NCBI RefSeq assembly: GCF_041154505.1
Contig: NZ_AP028672.1
Coordinates: 1,005,001 to 1,069,000, forward strand
Direction: 5' to 3'
From: Acidovorax sp. A79
GTDB taxonomy: Bacteria > Pseudomonadota > Gammaproteobacteria > Burkholderiales > Burkholderiaceae_C
Length of the DNA: 64,000 bases
Shown here: in pieces, positions 39,701 to 47,222 of the stretch
Numbering within the stretch: the stretch's first letter is position 1
Layout of the letters: every line of letters starts with the position of its first letter
Made by a program: the position numbers and the translations under genes
Notes under the pieces: model-generated
What the model saw: the letters and a program-made list of their open reading frames with translations, nothing else
Told to the model about the DNA's origin: nothing
The model's database searches: none

Positions 39701-40580
39701 GCCCGCTGCCCTGCTCCAGCAGCCCCGCCAGCGCGGCGGCGGCGTCCTCGGGGTCCATGCCGTCGCGCGGCTCGAAATCGCAGGCCAGCACGGCAAGGCG
39801 GCGGCGTTCCGGCAGCGCCAGGCCCTCGGGCCGCGGGGATTGCGGTACTGCGGCGGCGCCGATGCGTTCGACCAGCGCCACGGTCTGTGGCTCGGGCTCG
39901 GCCCCCAGCTCCTGCGCGATGGCGCGGCGGTACGCGGCATAGTGCGTCAGCGCCGCGGACGGGCTGCGGCGCGCGAGCAGCCGCAGATAGCTGCGCTGCA
40001 AGGGCTCGCGCCACGGGTCCACCTCGATGGCGCGCTGCGCATACTGCAGCGCCTTCGCGCCGTGGCCCTGCAGCTCGTGGTGCGCCACCAGCCGCTCCAG
40101 CATGTCCAGCGCCTGGCGGTGCAGCCCTTCGCGCCGCGCGGCCAGCCATGCCTCGAACTCGGGCGCGTCGGGCAGGTACAGCCCCGCCAGCAGGGGCCCC
40201 CGGTAGTGCGCCACGCGCTGCTCGAGCAAAGCCGGCGCATCCACGGGCACGCTGGCGCCCGCGAGGAAATCGGCCACGTCCAGGCGGCAGCCGGCGCCGG
40301 CGCGCAGGCGCAGCGTTTTCTGGGACGCTTCGATCAGCGGCGGGGATCCCGTCGCCTGCGCCTCGCCCAGCGCACGGCGCAGGTCGAAGAGGCAGCCCCG
40401 CAGGTTGGCGCGGGCCCGCTCGGCATCCACCTGCGGCCACAACAGGTCGGCCAGATGCTCGCGGCGGTGCTCGCCAGGCTCCAGGGCCAGGTAGGCCAGC
40501 AGTGCGCGGACCTTGTCATAGGGGAACGCGGTCACGGCCTCCTGTCCGCGCGAGATGTCGAATCCGCCCAGAAAGCGCAT
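36783..40580 (-). CDS. BTAD-cyclase-like-ATPase-TPR transcriptional regulator
   Basis: About 1265 aa. N-terminal winged-helix plus BTAD domain (MRFLGGFDIS, AFPYDKVRALLAYLALEPGE, then REPLQRSYLRLLAR and ALTHYAAYRRAIAQELG, about residues 1-240). A class III nucleotide cyclase-like domain (RRLAVLACDF to about residue 400) has its second metal Asp replaced (GGELLAFFG). An ATPase with Walker A AGKGKSRLAAAL near residue 465 follows, then a long helical TPR-like region (about 780-1265). Such STAND-type regulators bind DNA through the SARP module. Only ATG 40580 is family-like; TTG 40622 and GTG 40676 are also open. Located directly upstream of the collagen-like operon it probably controls. Confidence 0.85.
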   Translation of the reverse strand: MRFLGGFDISRGQEAVTAFPYDKVRALLAYLALEPGEHRREHLADLLWPQVDAERARANLRGCLFDLRRALGEAQATGSPPLIEASQKTLRLRAGAGCRLDVADFLAGASVPVDAPALLEQRVAHYRGPLLAGLYLPDAPEFEAWLAARREGLHRQALDMLERLVAHHELQGHGAKALQYAQRAIEVDPWREPLQRSYLRLLARRSPSAALTHYAAYRRAIAQELGAEPEPQTVALVERIGAAAVPQSPRPEGLALPERRRLAVLACDFEPRDGMDPEDAAAALAGLLEQGSGLVRGYAGHVVAAQGGELLAFFGYPSAREHAPRDAAQAALALVQTWRAAGCAADLVPRVGLHAGWAFVAESQGPPDAAGTLTRTARRMAQAAPAGGVLASAALRGILETHFQWGSAQEGAAVLLARRQDMRRGDAEERPASPLVGRRQELDRLLAAWGDAQRGRQVGVLLRADAGKGKSRLAAALAQQVRACGGRVAEVACQAESAHIPYFPFVEQLQRQMGLDHGTPADAHQGAVQAAVQVLQELGTETALAELPVLLHLLGLPMDPGIAAAAQPLYPAQRKEREQHLLARLFGTGSDGRPLLLVVEDLHWADQATSELLERMLAPDRDAPLLLLCTTRAQPHGPLAARLAVQLELAPLSYQSIRALVTQLEGGTRLGDSQMASIVGRADGVPLYAEELARAALAGGAGHSEVPATLWDALAARLDGMGPAKRIAQYAACIGRDFGEDLLRAIAGPQDDVGGGLEVLQHAGLVRRRLGGPLYFRHALIRQAAYESLAQAERRRLHARLAEALRTDFSERVRAYPAILAHHLSESIHPAAAHAWWVAGTQAASRSVLGEAIHDFYAGLAAVQALPEDDPGRARDELLLQVGLGTALVGAQGYGSDAARDCFHRAWALAASAPPGMDLFPLMWGLWMVGRHSEDEHPLEYADRLARMAEGSADPARRMAVEYAYGNNTLWLGEFARSRGHLEAAIGWSTRVGSAESIARFGEDIGIAARALLAWVHWIEGDLPRARALADDNVALARTLGHAHSFGFAFSCAAVLYRHLRDPEHAAALSAELLAYAQHHRLLLWQAAAAAVLGWAQAVQGDARALAPVREGLEGARQVFRVIEITFMAFLIDALLHLGRGAEALPAIDEALHKAAAHHDTHFVAELLRLRGDALLQLRPSDTAPALRLYRDALARSEACGAALFALRSATRIARLLAAQGACGEAAALLEPALARVSDLPGNPDLHEARECLAQCTAAAAAMRP

Positions 40581-40764
40581 GGCCAGCTCGCGCGAAAGAG
40601 GCCCGTTCACGAAGGTAGTCAAGGTGCGAAGAGAGGAGCAGCGGGGGACGGGAAGGAATGGTGCGCTGGCGGGCACCGCGGCATTCTATGTGCCGCCCGC
40701 GCGCAGCCCGGCCGGCCCCCGCCGCCCAGCCCCTGTCACTGCGCGGGGCCGCGCCACGGCGCCC

Positions 40765-41202
40765 TCACTGCTCGGCGATCACATCCACGAACACCAGCGG
40801 CTCGGTGCCGGTGTTGACCAGACCATGGGATTCGCCCTTGCGCACGATGGTCACATCGCCCGGCTTCACGGGCACCTCGCGGCCGTCCTTGTCGCGGAAG
40901 GTGCCACGGCCCGAGACGATGATGTAGGTGTCTTCATTGGTCGTGTGCTTGTGGTAGCCGATGGAGTCGCCCGGCTGCAGCGTGAGCCAGCTGATCTCCT
41001 TGATGGCCTGGTCCCTGGACGCCTTGTCGCGCGTGAACGCGTACTCGCCGATCAGCGTGCCCTTGCCACCGCCGGCGGCCTCCTTGCTGGCCTTGATCAG
41101 TTCTTCCTTGGCGTACACCTCGGCCAGGGCCGGCGCGGCCAGCAGGGCCAGAGCCAGGGCGGCGCCCGCAGCCCGTGCAAGCGATTTGTTGTGTGTTGTC
41201 AT
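40765..41202 (-). CDS. Secreted cupin-domain protein
   Basis: 145 aa. Signal peptide (about residues 7-27, ALALALLAAPALAEV). A single cupin barrel with metal-ligand pattern GDSIGYHKHTTNEDTYIIVSGRG and a second motif PGDVTIVRKGESHGLVN, giving His/His/Glu and His ligands. Small exported cupins bind a metal and often a sugar or organic acid; no substrate can be deduced. GAGGAGA precedes the ATG at 41202 by 5 bases. It stands alone between the BTAD gene and the TSUP permease gene, all on the minus strand. Confidence 0.83.
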   Translation of the reverse strand: MTTHNKSLARAAGAALALALLAAPALAEVYAKEELIKASKEAAGGGKGTLIGEYAFTRDKASRDQAIKEISWLTLQPGDSIGYHKHTTNEDTYIIVSGRGTFRDKDGREVPVKPGDVTIVRKGESHGLVNTGTEPLVFVDVIAEQ

Positions 41203-41363
41203 AAGTCTCCTCGGTGGATGGATGCCGCAGCCGCGCCGGTCAGTCATCCCGGCACACGCCGCGGCGGCCGCGCCCGCATGGGCAAGGCGCGTGCCGAAGG
41301 GCATGTTAGAGCCTTGGGCGCCGTTGCGCTGCCGGGCCGTCAGGGTTCTGAAGGCGTGCGCCC

Positions 41364-42119
41364 TCACCCCAGCCGCGCCAGCGCCCTGGGCACACTCGCC
41401 ACCAGCATGGCCACACCCGACAGCGTGAGCAGCCCGAGCACGATCTGGCGGAAACGCAGGTCGCTGATGCCGTGGTACAGCCGCGCGCCCAGCAGCGTGG
41501 GCACCAACATCGCCGGCACCACGATGGCCAGCAGGGGCAGCGCCTCCCGGGTGACCAGGTCGGTGGCCAGGTAGGTGATGAAGGTCACCAGCAGCATGGC
41601 CAGGTTGAAGTTCTGGATGATGGCGCGCTGCACGTCCTTGTCCATGCCGCGCAACGTGCACCACAGCGTGGGCAGCACGCCGGTGAAGCCGCCCAGCCCC
41701 CCCATCACGCCGCCCGCCATGCCCACCAGCGCATCGGCCATGCGCCCGCCGCGTGTGATGCGGGGCAACTGCTTGGCCATGAGCATCGCCGGGCACCACA
41801 GCACCAGCAGCGTGCCCAGGATGACCTTGAACGCGTCCATGTCCAGCCGGGGCAATACGGCCACCCCGATGGGGATGCCCACCAGGCCGCCCAGCACAAA
41901 CGGCAGCAGGCGCACCCGGTCAAAACCCCGGCGCACCGTGGCCGCCGCCACCAGCTGGCCCGTGAGCGCGCCGCACACGGTCAGCACGGCCGCCAGGCGC
42001 GGCTCCAGCGTCCAGGCCCAGAACGACATGGCCACCATGCCAAAGCCAAAGCCCGACAGGCCCTGCACGAAGCCCGCCGCCACGGCCCCCAGGGCCACCA
42101 CCCACAGCACTGAATCCAT
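41364..42119 (-). CDS. TSUP (TauE/SafE) family permease
   Basis: 251 aa, hydrophobic throughout with about eight membrane segments. The N-terminus has FVQGLSGFGFGMVAMSFW, the characteristic TauE/SafE start; later GMAGGVMGGLGGFTGVLPTLW is the second repeat of this inverted-duplicated family. Members export sulfite, sulfonates or organic acids or import their products. The LysR regulator upstream on the other strand suggests induction by its substrate. ATG 42119 has AAGG about 12 bases upstream; the frame continues to 42260 but is not family-like. Confidence 0.9.
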   Translation of the reverse strand: MDSVLWVVALGAVAAGFVQGLSGFGFGMVAMSFWAWTLEPRLAAVLTVCGALTGQLVAAATVRRGFDRVRLLPFVLGGLVGIPIGVAVLPRLDMDAFKVILGTLLVLWCPAMLMAKQLPRITRGGRMADALVGMAGGVMGGLGGFTGVLPTLWCTLRGMDKDVQRAIIQNFNLAMLLVTFITYLATDLVTREALPLLAIVVPAMLVPTLLGARLYHGISDLRFRQIVLGLLTLSGVAMLVASVPRALARLG

Positions 42120-42226
42120 TGCCTTGTCCCCCTTCTGGTTGTCCGCGTGCCCAAGGAGACTGGCGGTGCCTCTGCGCTCCCGCCAGCTCCACCCACCTGC
42201 CTGTTCGCTCCCTCGCTCGCTTCGGA

Positions 42227-43192
42227 TTGTGGAGACTTCCCATAAGCAAAGCATCAGCAATTGCCTCGCGCCTGAAGGTGCGTCATCTGGTGCTGCTGCA
42301 GCAGATCGAGGCGCATGGCACGCTCACCCGCGTGGCGCACCACATGGCCACGAGCCAGCCCGCCATCACGCACGCGCTGGCCGAACTGGAGGCGATCTTC
42401 GGCGCGCCGCTGTTCGAGCGCTCCCCGCGCGGCATGGTGCCCACCGCGCTCGGCGCCGTGGCGCTGGCCCGTGCGCGCACCCTGCTGCAGGACCTGGGCC
42501 ACTGGGCCCGCGACATGGAAGCGGCCAGCGCGGGCCGCGCCGCGCACCTGCAGGTCGGCGTGATCCCTTTCGTGCCGGGCCGCCTGCTGGCCGCGGCCAT
42601 CGGGCAGACCCGGCCGCGCGGGCTGCGCGCCACGGTGAGCATCCACGAAGGCACCAGCGACCACCTGCTGCAGCGCCTGCGCGGGCACGAACTCGACTGC
42701 GTGATCGGCCGCGCATCCGCCGTGCTCGACATGGACGGGCTGGTGCACGAGGTGCTGTACCACCAGGAGCCGCGCCTCATCGCCCACCGCCGCCTGTCGG
42801 CGCGCCTGGCCCGCAAGCCCCTGGCCTGGGCCGAGCTGGCGGACCTGGACTGGGTGCTGGGCGCGCGGCAGACGCCCATGCGCGAGCAGATCACCGACTT
42901 CTTCCTGCGCGCGGGCGTGGTGCCGCCGCAGCCTTATGTGGAAAGCCTCTCGTCCAAGGTCATCGGCGAGCTGGTGGCGGCCAGCGAGCGGGCTGTCTCC
43001 ATCGTGCCGGCCGACATCGCGCAGGAGCTGGTGCGCATCGCCGGCGTGGCCATCGTGCCGCACCGCTTTGGCTGGACGCTGCCGCCCATCACGCTGTTCC
43101 AGCGCCTGCGGGACGCGCAGCATGCCGAGGTGGCACAGTTCGCGCAGGCGCTGCGGGGGGCGGCGGCGGCCTTCACGGCCGAGCAGGCCTGA
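42227..43192 (+). CDS. LysR-family regulator, start uncertain
   Basis: About 321 aa. Wing-helix LRHLVLLQQIEAHGTLTRVAHHMATSQPAITHALAELE near the N-terminus and a LysR substrate-binding domain of GbpR/galactonate type (VGVIPFVPGRLLAAAI, SIHEGTSDHLLQRLRGHELDCVIGR). It is divergent from the TSUP permease and probably controls it. No ATG fits: in-frame choices are TTG 42227, ATA 42242 and ATT 42260. ATA 42242 has GGAGA about 6 bases upstream, giving the best spacing; TTG is used here as a placeholder start. The end is certain. Confidence 0.85.
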   Translation: MWRLPISKASAIASRLKVRHLVLLQQIEAHGTLTRVAHHMATSQPAITHALAELEAIFGAPLFERSPRGMVPTALGAVALARARTLLQDLGHWARDMEAASAGRAAHLQVGVIPFVPGRLLAAAIGQTRPRGLRATVSIHEGTSDHLLQRLRGHELDCVIGRASAVLDMDGLVHEVLYHQEPRLIAHRRLSARLARKPLAWAELADLDWVLGARQTPMREQITDFFLRAGVVPPQPYVESLSSKVIGELVAASERAVSIVPADIAQELVRIAGVAIVPHRFGWTLPPITLFQRLRDAQHAEVAQFAQALRGAAAAFTAEQA

Positions 43193-43219
43193 GGGTTCGC
43201 GTCCGTCCGGCCGATCCTC

Positions 43220-43861
43220 TCAATACAGCGTCGCCTGCTGCCGCGCCGGCAGTTCCTGGTCGTACGCCGCGCCATCGAATGCGCCGTGCGTGAGGGACGC
43301 AAGGATGGCGCCGGGCGTGGGCACCGGTCGCGGGGTGCCGGGCGGCACGGCATCCCACAGGCGCGAGCGCTGGAGGGCACGCGCGCACTGGAAGAACACG
43401 GTCTCCACCTCGACCACGACCACGCACTTGGGCGGCTGGCCGTTGACCACGAAACGCGCGAGCAGGTCGGGCGCCACGCTGATGCGGGCACGGCCGTTCA
43501 CGCGCAGGGTTTCGCCCACGCCGGGGATGAGGAACAGCAGCGCCACGCGCGGATCGGCCAGGATGTTGCGCAGACTGTCGGCGCGGTTGTTGCCCCGGCG
43601 CTCGGGCAGCAGCAGGGTGGTGTCGTCCTGCAGTTGCACGAAGCCCGGCGGATCGCCGCGCGGCGATGCATCGAGCCCCCCGGGGCCGGTGGTGGCCAGC
43701 ACCGCGAAGGGCGAGGCCTCGATCATGGCGCGGTAGGCGGGGTGGACGCGGGGCACCTCCTTGTGCACGGAGGCATCGCTGAGCGGCCCGAGCAGCGCCT
43801 CCAGGCGCGCCAGGGTGTCGATGGCATGGGGGTCGGGCTGCGCCGGGGCGGTGGCTGGCAT
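43220..43861 (-). CDS. Pyridoxamine 5'-phosphate oxidase-like protein (MSMEG_1061 type)
   Basis: 213 aa. A PNPOx-like split-barrel: MIEASPFAVLATTGPGGLDASPRGDPPGFVQLQD at about residues 45-80 and ALLFLIPGVGETLRVNGRARI near 105, with FMN-type phosphate contacts in the usual places. Such proteins bind FMN or F420-like cofactors and reduce small molecules; no substrate is evident. It is divergent from the LysR gene at 43976. The start ATG 43861 has a poor Shine-Dalgarno (long A/T-run upstream). Moderate confidence in the family, low in the role. Confidence 0.82.
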   Translation of the reverse strand: MPATAPAQPDPHAIDTLARLEALLGPLSDASVHKEVPRVHPAYRAMIEASPFAVLATTGPGGLDASPRGDPPGFVQLQDDTTLLLPERRGNNRADSLRNILADPRVALLFLIPGVGETLRVNGRARISVAPDLLARFVVNGQPPKCVVVVEVETVFFQCARALQRSRLWDAVPPGTPRPVPTPGAILASLTHGAFDGAAYDQELPARQQATLY

Positions 43862-43930
43862 GGCGGGTGGTTCAAAAAAAAGGTGGAGGGGATCAGGGCC
43901 AGAGGCGATGGTGCGCACGACGGTGGCCGC

Positions 43931-43966
43931 TGACAAACGACATCGCCGCCCGGCATGCGTGACAAA
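43931..43966 (+). promoter_or_regulatory. TGACAAA direct repeats upstream of LysR gene
   Basis: TGACAAA at 43931-43937 and 43960-43966 (29 bp apart, nearly three turns) in the divergent gap between the PNPOx-like and GcvA-like LysR genes. They are candidate operators for the LysR protein. Shared heptamers alone are weak evidence. Confidence 0.35.
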
Positions 43967-43975
43967 ATCGCACAC

Positions 43976-44884
43976 ATGCCGCCCGCCACGCCACAGCGCC
44001 TGCCCCCGCTCCATGCGGTGCGCGCCTTCGCGGCGGCAGCGCGCCACCTGAGCTTCACGCGCGCGGCCATGGAACTGCATGTCACCCACAGCGCCATCAG
44101 CCGCCAGGTCCGCGCGCTGGAAGACCACCTGGGCGTGGCCCTGTTCGAGCGGCGCGTGCGGCAGGTGCTGCTCACGCCGCAGGGCCAGCAGTTCTTTGCG
44201 CAGGTGGAGCCCGCCCTGGCGCAGATCGGCGCCGCAGCCCAGGCCCTGGCGACACCCGGGGCCCCGCGCACCGTGACCATCAACGTGCGCCCCTCGTTCG
44301 CCGTGCGCTGGGTCATCCCGCGCCTGCCGGGCTTCGTCGCGCAGTGCCCGGACATCGAGCCCAACGTGGTGACCAGCACGGTCACGCCCGACCACGCCAC
44401 CGCTCCGTTCGACGTGGCCATCCGCCGGGGGCTGGCGGGCTGGCCGGCCGCGATCACGCCGCAGCCTTTTTTGCACGACCAGGCCCTGGTAGTGGGCACA
44501 CCCGCGCTGTGGGCGGCCCAGCCGGTGCGCACGCCGCCCGACCTGGCGGCGCACGTGTTGCTGTGGTCGCGTTCGCGCCCCGGCGACTGGGACGACTGGA
44601 AGCGCCAGGTGGGCGCCCCGCGCCTGCAACCGGCGAGCCAGTTGCAGTTCGACCACCTGCACTTCGTGCTGCAGGCCGCGCTGGACGGGTTGGGCTTCGC
44701 GCTCGCGCCCGCCTCGCTGGTGGCGCAGGACCTGGCGGCGGGCCGCCTGGCCTGCCCGCTGCCGGGGCTGGCCCTGCCGCTCACGCGCCACTACTACGGC
44801 CTGGCGCCCCAGGCATCGCCGCAGGCCCAGCGCTTCGCGGCGTGGCTGGAGCAGGAGCTGCAGGCGGCCCGCACAGTGGCGTGA
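43976..44884 (+). CDS. LysR-family regulator (GcvA-like)
   Basis: 302 aa. Winged helix LHAVRAFAAAARHLSFTRAAMELHVTHSAISRQVRALEDHLGVALFERR, then a GcvA-type binding domain (RPSFAVRWVIPRLPGF and DVAIRRG). The GcvA branch regulates small local gene sets, often the divergent neighbour, here the PNPOx-like gene. The start is ATG 43976 (MPPATPQRLP); ATG 43955 is in frame but gives a longer N-terminus. The end converges on the AhpD-like gene 21 bp away, where a GGGGC/GCCCC hairpin sits. Confidence 0.88.
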   Translation: MPPATPQRLPPLHAVRAFAAAARHLSFTRAAMELHVTHSAISRQVRALEDHLGVALFERRVRQVLLTPQGQQFFAQVEPALAQIGAAAQALATPGAPRTVTINVRPSFAVRWVIPRLPGFVAQCPDIEPNVVTSTVTPDHATAPFDVAIRRGLAGWPAAITPQPFLHDQALVVGTPALWAAQPVRTPPDLAAHVLLWSRSRPGDWDDWKRQVGAPRLQPASQLQFDHLHFVLQAALDGLGFALAPASLVAQDLAAGRLACPLPGLALPLTRHYYGLAPQASPQAQRFAAWLEQELQAARTVA

Positions 44885-44905
44885 GGGGCATGCAGCCCCC
44901 TCGGC

Positions 44906-45472
44906 TCAGCGCGCGGGGCGCAGCTTCACGCCGGGGAAGTCCACGGGCACGGCCAGCGCCACGTTCACGTAGTTGGTGAACAGGTTGAGCGCCACATGGG
45001 CCACGATCTCCACGATGTGCCCGTCGCTCCAGCCCTGCTCGCGCAGCGCCTGCACATCGGCGGCATCCACCTGGCCGCGCTCGTCGACCAGCTTGAGCGC
45101 GAAGCGCAACACCGCTGCGGTGCGCGGGTCGGCGGATGCACCCGACTGCGCGGCGGCCAGATCGTCGCCGCTCACGCCCGCCTTGCGGCCCAGCGCCGTG
45201 TGGGCGGCCAGGCAGTAGTCGCAGGCATTGCGGTTGGCCACGGCCACGGCGATCTGCTCGCCCAGTGCAGCGCCGATCTGGCCGCCGCCCAGCGCACCGA
45301 AGGCGCCCCACATGCTTTGCAGCGCGGCCGGCGAGTTGGCCACCGCGCGGAACATGTTGGGTGTGGCGCCGAAAGCGCCGTGGATCTGGTCGAGCAGCGC
45401 GCGCGCCGGGCCGCTGGCCGTGGAGCGGTCGACAAGGGGAATGCGGGCGGCGGAGGAGGCAATGGTGGACAT
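44906..45472 (-). CDS. Carboxymuconolactone decarboxylase (AhpD-like) protein
   Basis: 188 aa. Helical CMD fold with the AhpD-type redox motif NACDYCLAAHTALG (Cys-x-x-Cys, then His), so it is likely a peroxidase or disulfide reductase rather than a decarboxylase. This matches the peroxidase-related CMD family. Divergent to the AraC regulator 150 bp away, which probably controls it. ATG 45472 has AAGGAAG about 6 bases upstream. The longer upstream open frame is not family-like. Confidence 0.88.
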   Translation of the reverse strand: MSTIASSAARIPLVDRSTASGPARALLDQIHGAFGATPNMFRAVANSPAALQSMWGAFGALGGGQIGAALGEQIAVAVANRNACDYCLAAHTALGRKAGVSGDDLAAAQSGASADPRTAAVLRFALKLVDERGQVDAADVQALREQGWSDGHIVEIVAHVALNLFTNYVNVALAVPVDFPGVKLRPAR

Positions 45473-45569
45473 GGTGTCTTCCTTGGAAATGGCATGGAGG
45501 TTGAAAGCCGGTGCGTTGGCCGCACCGGGTGCATGAACACAGCACCCCTGCAGTGTCTGGCGACATCGA

Positions 45570-45607
45570 ATACCATTGGGCATCAATAGTCCATCATTCA
45601 TACCAAT
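45570..45607 (+). promoter_or_regulatory. ATACCA direct repeats between AhpD-like and AraC genes
   Basis: ATACCATT (from 45570) and ATACCAAT (from 45600) are 30 bp apart, about three helical turns, 16-53 bases before the AraC start in the divergent gap. They could be AraC half-sites; the match is only six bases plus one, so this is speculative. Confidence 0.3.
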
Positions 45608-45622
45608 ACATCCAAAACAACC

Positions 45623-46510
45623 ATGAGCCCTACGGAAAGCAGCCTCACGCCACCGTCCGTGCCGCTGGATCGCCTGTCCTCGCTGCTGGAACGGTTCAGG
45701 GTGCGGGCGCGCCTGTTCCACACCGGCCCGCTGTGCGGCGTCACCCATTTCGCGGCGGCGCCCGGGCGCGGTTTTCTGCATGTGCTGCGGCGCGGCGAGA
45801 TGGTGGTCGCCCACCAGCCCCTGGCGGGGCCACCGGAGCGCCTGGAGGTGCGCGAGCCCAGCCTGCTGTTCTACGCGCGGCCGCTGGAGCATTTCTTTCA
45901 CAACGCGCCCATGGAGGGCTCGGACTTCACCTGCGCGGCACTGGACTTCGATGGCGGCGCCAGCCACCCGCTGGCGCGCGCCCTGCCCCCGCTGGTGCTG
46001 CTGCCGCTGGCCCGCGTCGAGGGCCTGCAGCAGGCGCTGGATTTGCTGTTCGCCGAGACCGACCGCCTGCGCTGCGGCCACCGCGTGCTGGCCGACCGGC
46101 TCTTTGAAGTCGTGCTGCTGCAGTTGCTGCGCTGGCTGCTCGACCACCCCGAGGAGGCGCGGATGCCCCCGGGCCTGCTGACCGGCCTGGCCGACCCGCG
46201 CCTGGCGCGCACGCTCACGGCCCTGCACGATGCGCCCGGCGAGGCCTGGAGCCTGGAGCAGATGGCCGCGCAGGCCGGCATGTCGCGCAGCGCCTTCGCG
46301 GCACGCTTCAAGGCCGTGGTGGGCGAAACGCCCGCGGACTACCTGGCGCACTGGCGCCTCACCCTCGCGCAGGCCCACTTGCGCGGCGGGCGGTCCGTGA
46401 AATCGATCGCCCATGGGCTGGGGTATGCCAACCCGTCCGCGCTGTCGCGGGTGTTTGCGCAGAAGCTGGGCATGTCGCCACGCGCCTGGCTGGAAGGCCT
46501 CGCGGCATAG
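45623..46510 (+). CDS. AraC-family regulator with cupin domain
   Basis: 295 aa. An N-terminal AraC-type cupin (AAPGRGFLHVLRRGEMVVAHQ) and a C-terminal double helix-turn-helix: WSLEQMAAQAGMSRSAFAARFKAVVGETPADYLAHWRL and SVKSIAHGLGYANPSALSRVFAQKLGMSPRAW, both complete. It is divergent from the AhpD-like gene, and this pairing is common for AraC regulators of redox-stress genes. The start ATG 45623 is the first in frame; no strong Shine-Dalgarno is seen. The ligand of the cupin domain is unknown. Confidence 0.92.
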   Translation: MSPTESSLTPPSVPLDRLSSLLERFRVRARLFHTGPLCGVTHFAAAPGRGFLHVLRRGEMVVAHQPLAGPPERLEVREPSLLFYARPLEHFFHNAPMEGSDFTCAALDFDGGASHPLARALPPLVLLPLARVEGLQQALDLLFAETDRLRCGHRVLADRLFEVVLLQLLRWLLDHPEEARMPPGLLTGLADPRLARTLTALHDAPGEAWSLEQMAAQAGMSRSAFAARFKAVVGETPADYLAHWRLTLAQAHLRGGRSVKSIAHGLGYANPSALSRVFAQKLGMSPRAWLEGLAA

Positions 46511-46620
46511 CCGTTCCTCCCACCCTGGCCCATCTTGCCCGGCTCGACGCAAGGCCCGCGGGACGCCACAATGACCTGCGCCCACCGCCATGCCCCAGCC
46601 GCCTTCCCGCAGGGCGGATT

Positions 46621-46690
46621 TTTGGGTCAAAACAGGCGCCAGCGCTTGTAACTATTGCGCAATCAGCTACTTTATTGATAGCAAATACCC
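46621..46690 (-). repeat. Dispersed intergenic repeat, copy C
   Basis: Reverse orientation relative to A and B. On the minus strand: TTTGCTATCAATAAAGTAGC, then AAGCGCTGGCGCC and TTTTGACCCAAA. It lies in the 214-bp gap before the Imm-5-like gene; the remaining gap shows nothing clear. The AGCGCT palindrome is shared with copy B. Confidence 0.6.
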
Positions 46691-46724
46691 GTGAACTACC
46701 CAGCCCCCGGAAAGGACTCACGCC

Positions 46725-47222
46725 ATGAACACAGCGCTCACGCAACTGGCTGCCGGCTGCGACCTGGCCAGCGAGGCCCACACGCCTCTGCGCCTGGCGT
46801 TTGGCCTGGCGTGTGTCGAGCGCGTGCGCCATCTGCTGGAAGACCCCGAGGCCATCGCGGGCCTGGACACGCTGGCGGCGTTCACGGCAGGCACGGTGGA
46901 TGCCGCCACGCTGGCGAACGCCGCCGCCCGGATGAAGGAGGTGGCCTCGCACCACCGGGGCTCGCAGTCGCTGGACGGATCGGCCCATGCCGCCGTGTCG
47001 GCCACCTTCGCCGTGGCCAACGCGCTCGCGGGCCGGGCACTGGAGGCCGCCAGCTACGCGGCCTATGCCACGGTGTACGCGTACGGCGGGTATGCGGTGC
47101 AAGACCTCTCGGCCTTCGAGCCGGAGCACCAGTGGCAGGTGCTGGCATTGCAGCGGCTGCTGGACGATGCTCCGTCCGAACGGTCGGCACAGCCCGCCGC
47201 CGCCAGCCAGCCCGGCGCATGA
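46725..47222 (+). CDS. Imm-5-like putative immunity protein
   Basis: 165 aa, Ala-rich, helical, cytosolic (no signal or membrane segment). The pattern FGLACVERVRHLLE, the AAHAAVSATFAVANAL helix and AYATVYAYGGYA near the C-terminus resembles proteins annotated as Imm-5-type putative immunity proteins. No toxin gene is visible next to it, so it could be an orphan or act on a toxin from elsewhere. It overlaps the next gene by ATGA at 47219-47222, so both are probably co-translated. Family call is by resemblance only. Confidence 0.6.
   Translation: MNTALTQLAAGCDLASEAHTPLRLAFGLACVERVRHLLEDPEAIAGLDTLAAFTAGTVDAATLANAAARMKEVASHHRGSQSLDGSAHAAVSATFAVANALAGRALEAASYAAYATVYAYGGYAVQDLSAFEPEHQWQVLALQRLLDDAPSERSAQPAAASQPGA

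Noticed and set aside
36774..40817. A plus-strand open frame of 1347 codons opposite the BTAD regulator
   Set aside because: Antisense of a GC-rich gene with biased codon positions; no domain or Shine-Dalgarno. The minus-strand protein shows clear BTAD, ATPase and TPR features.
44883..44903. GGGGC/GCCCC hairpin between the convergent LysR and AhpD-like genes
   Set aside because: The stem is short with a bulge and no T-run, so it is too weak to call a terminator.
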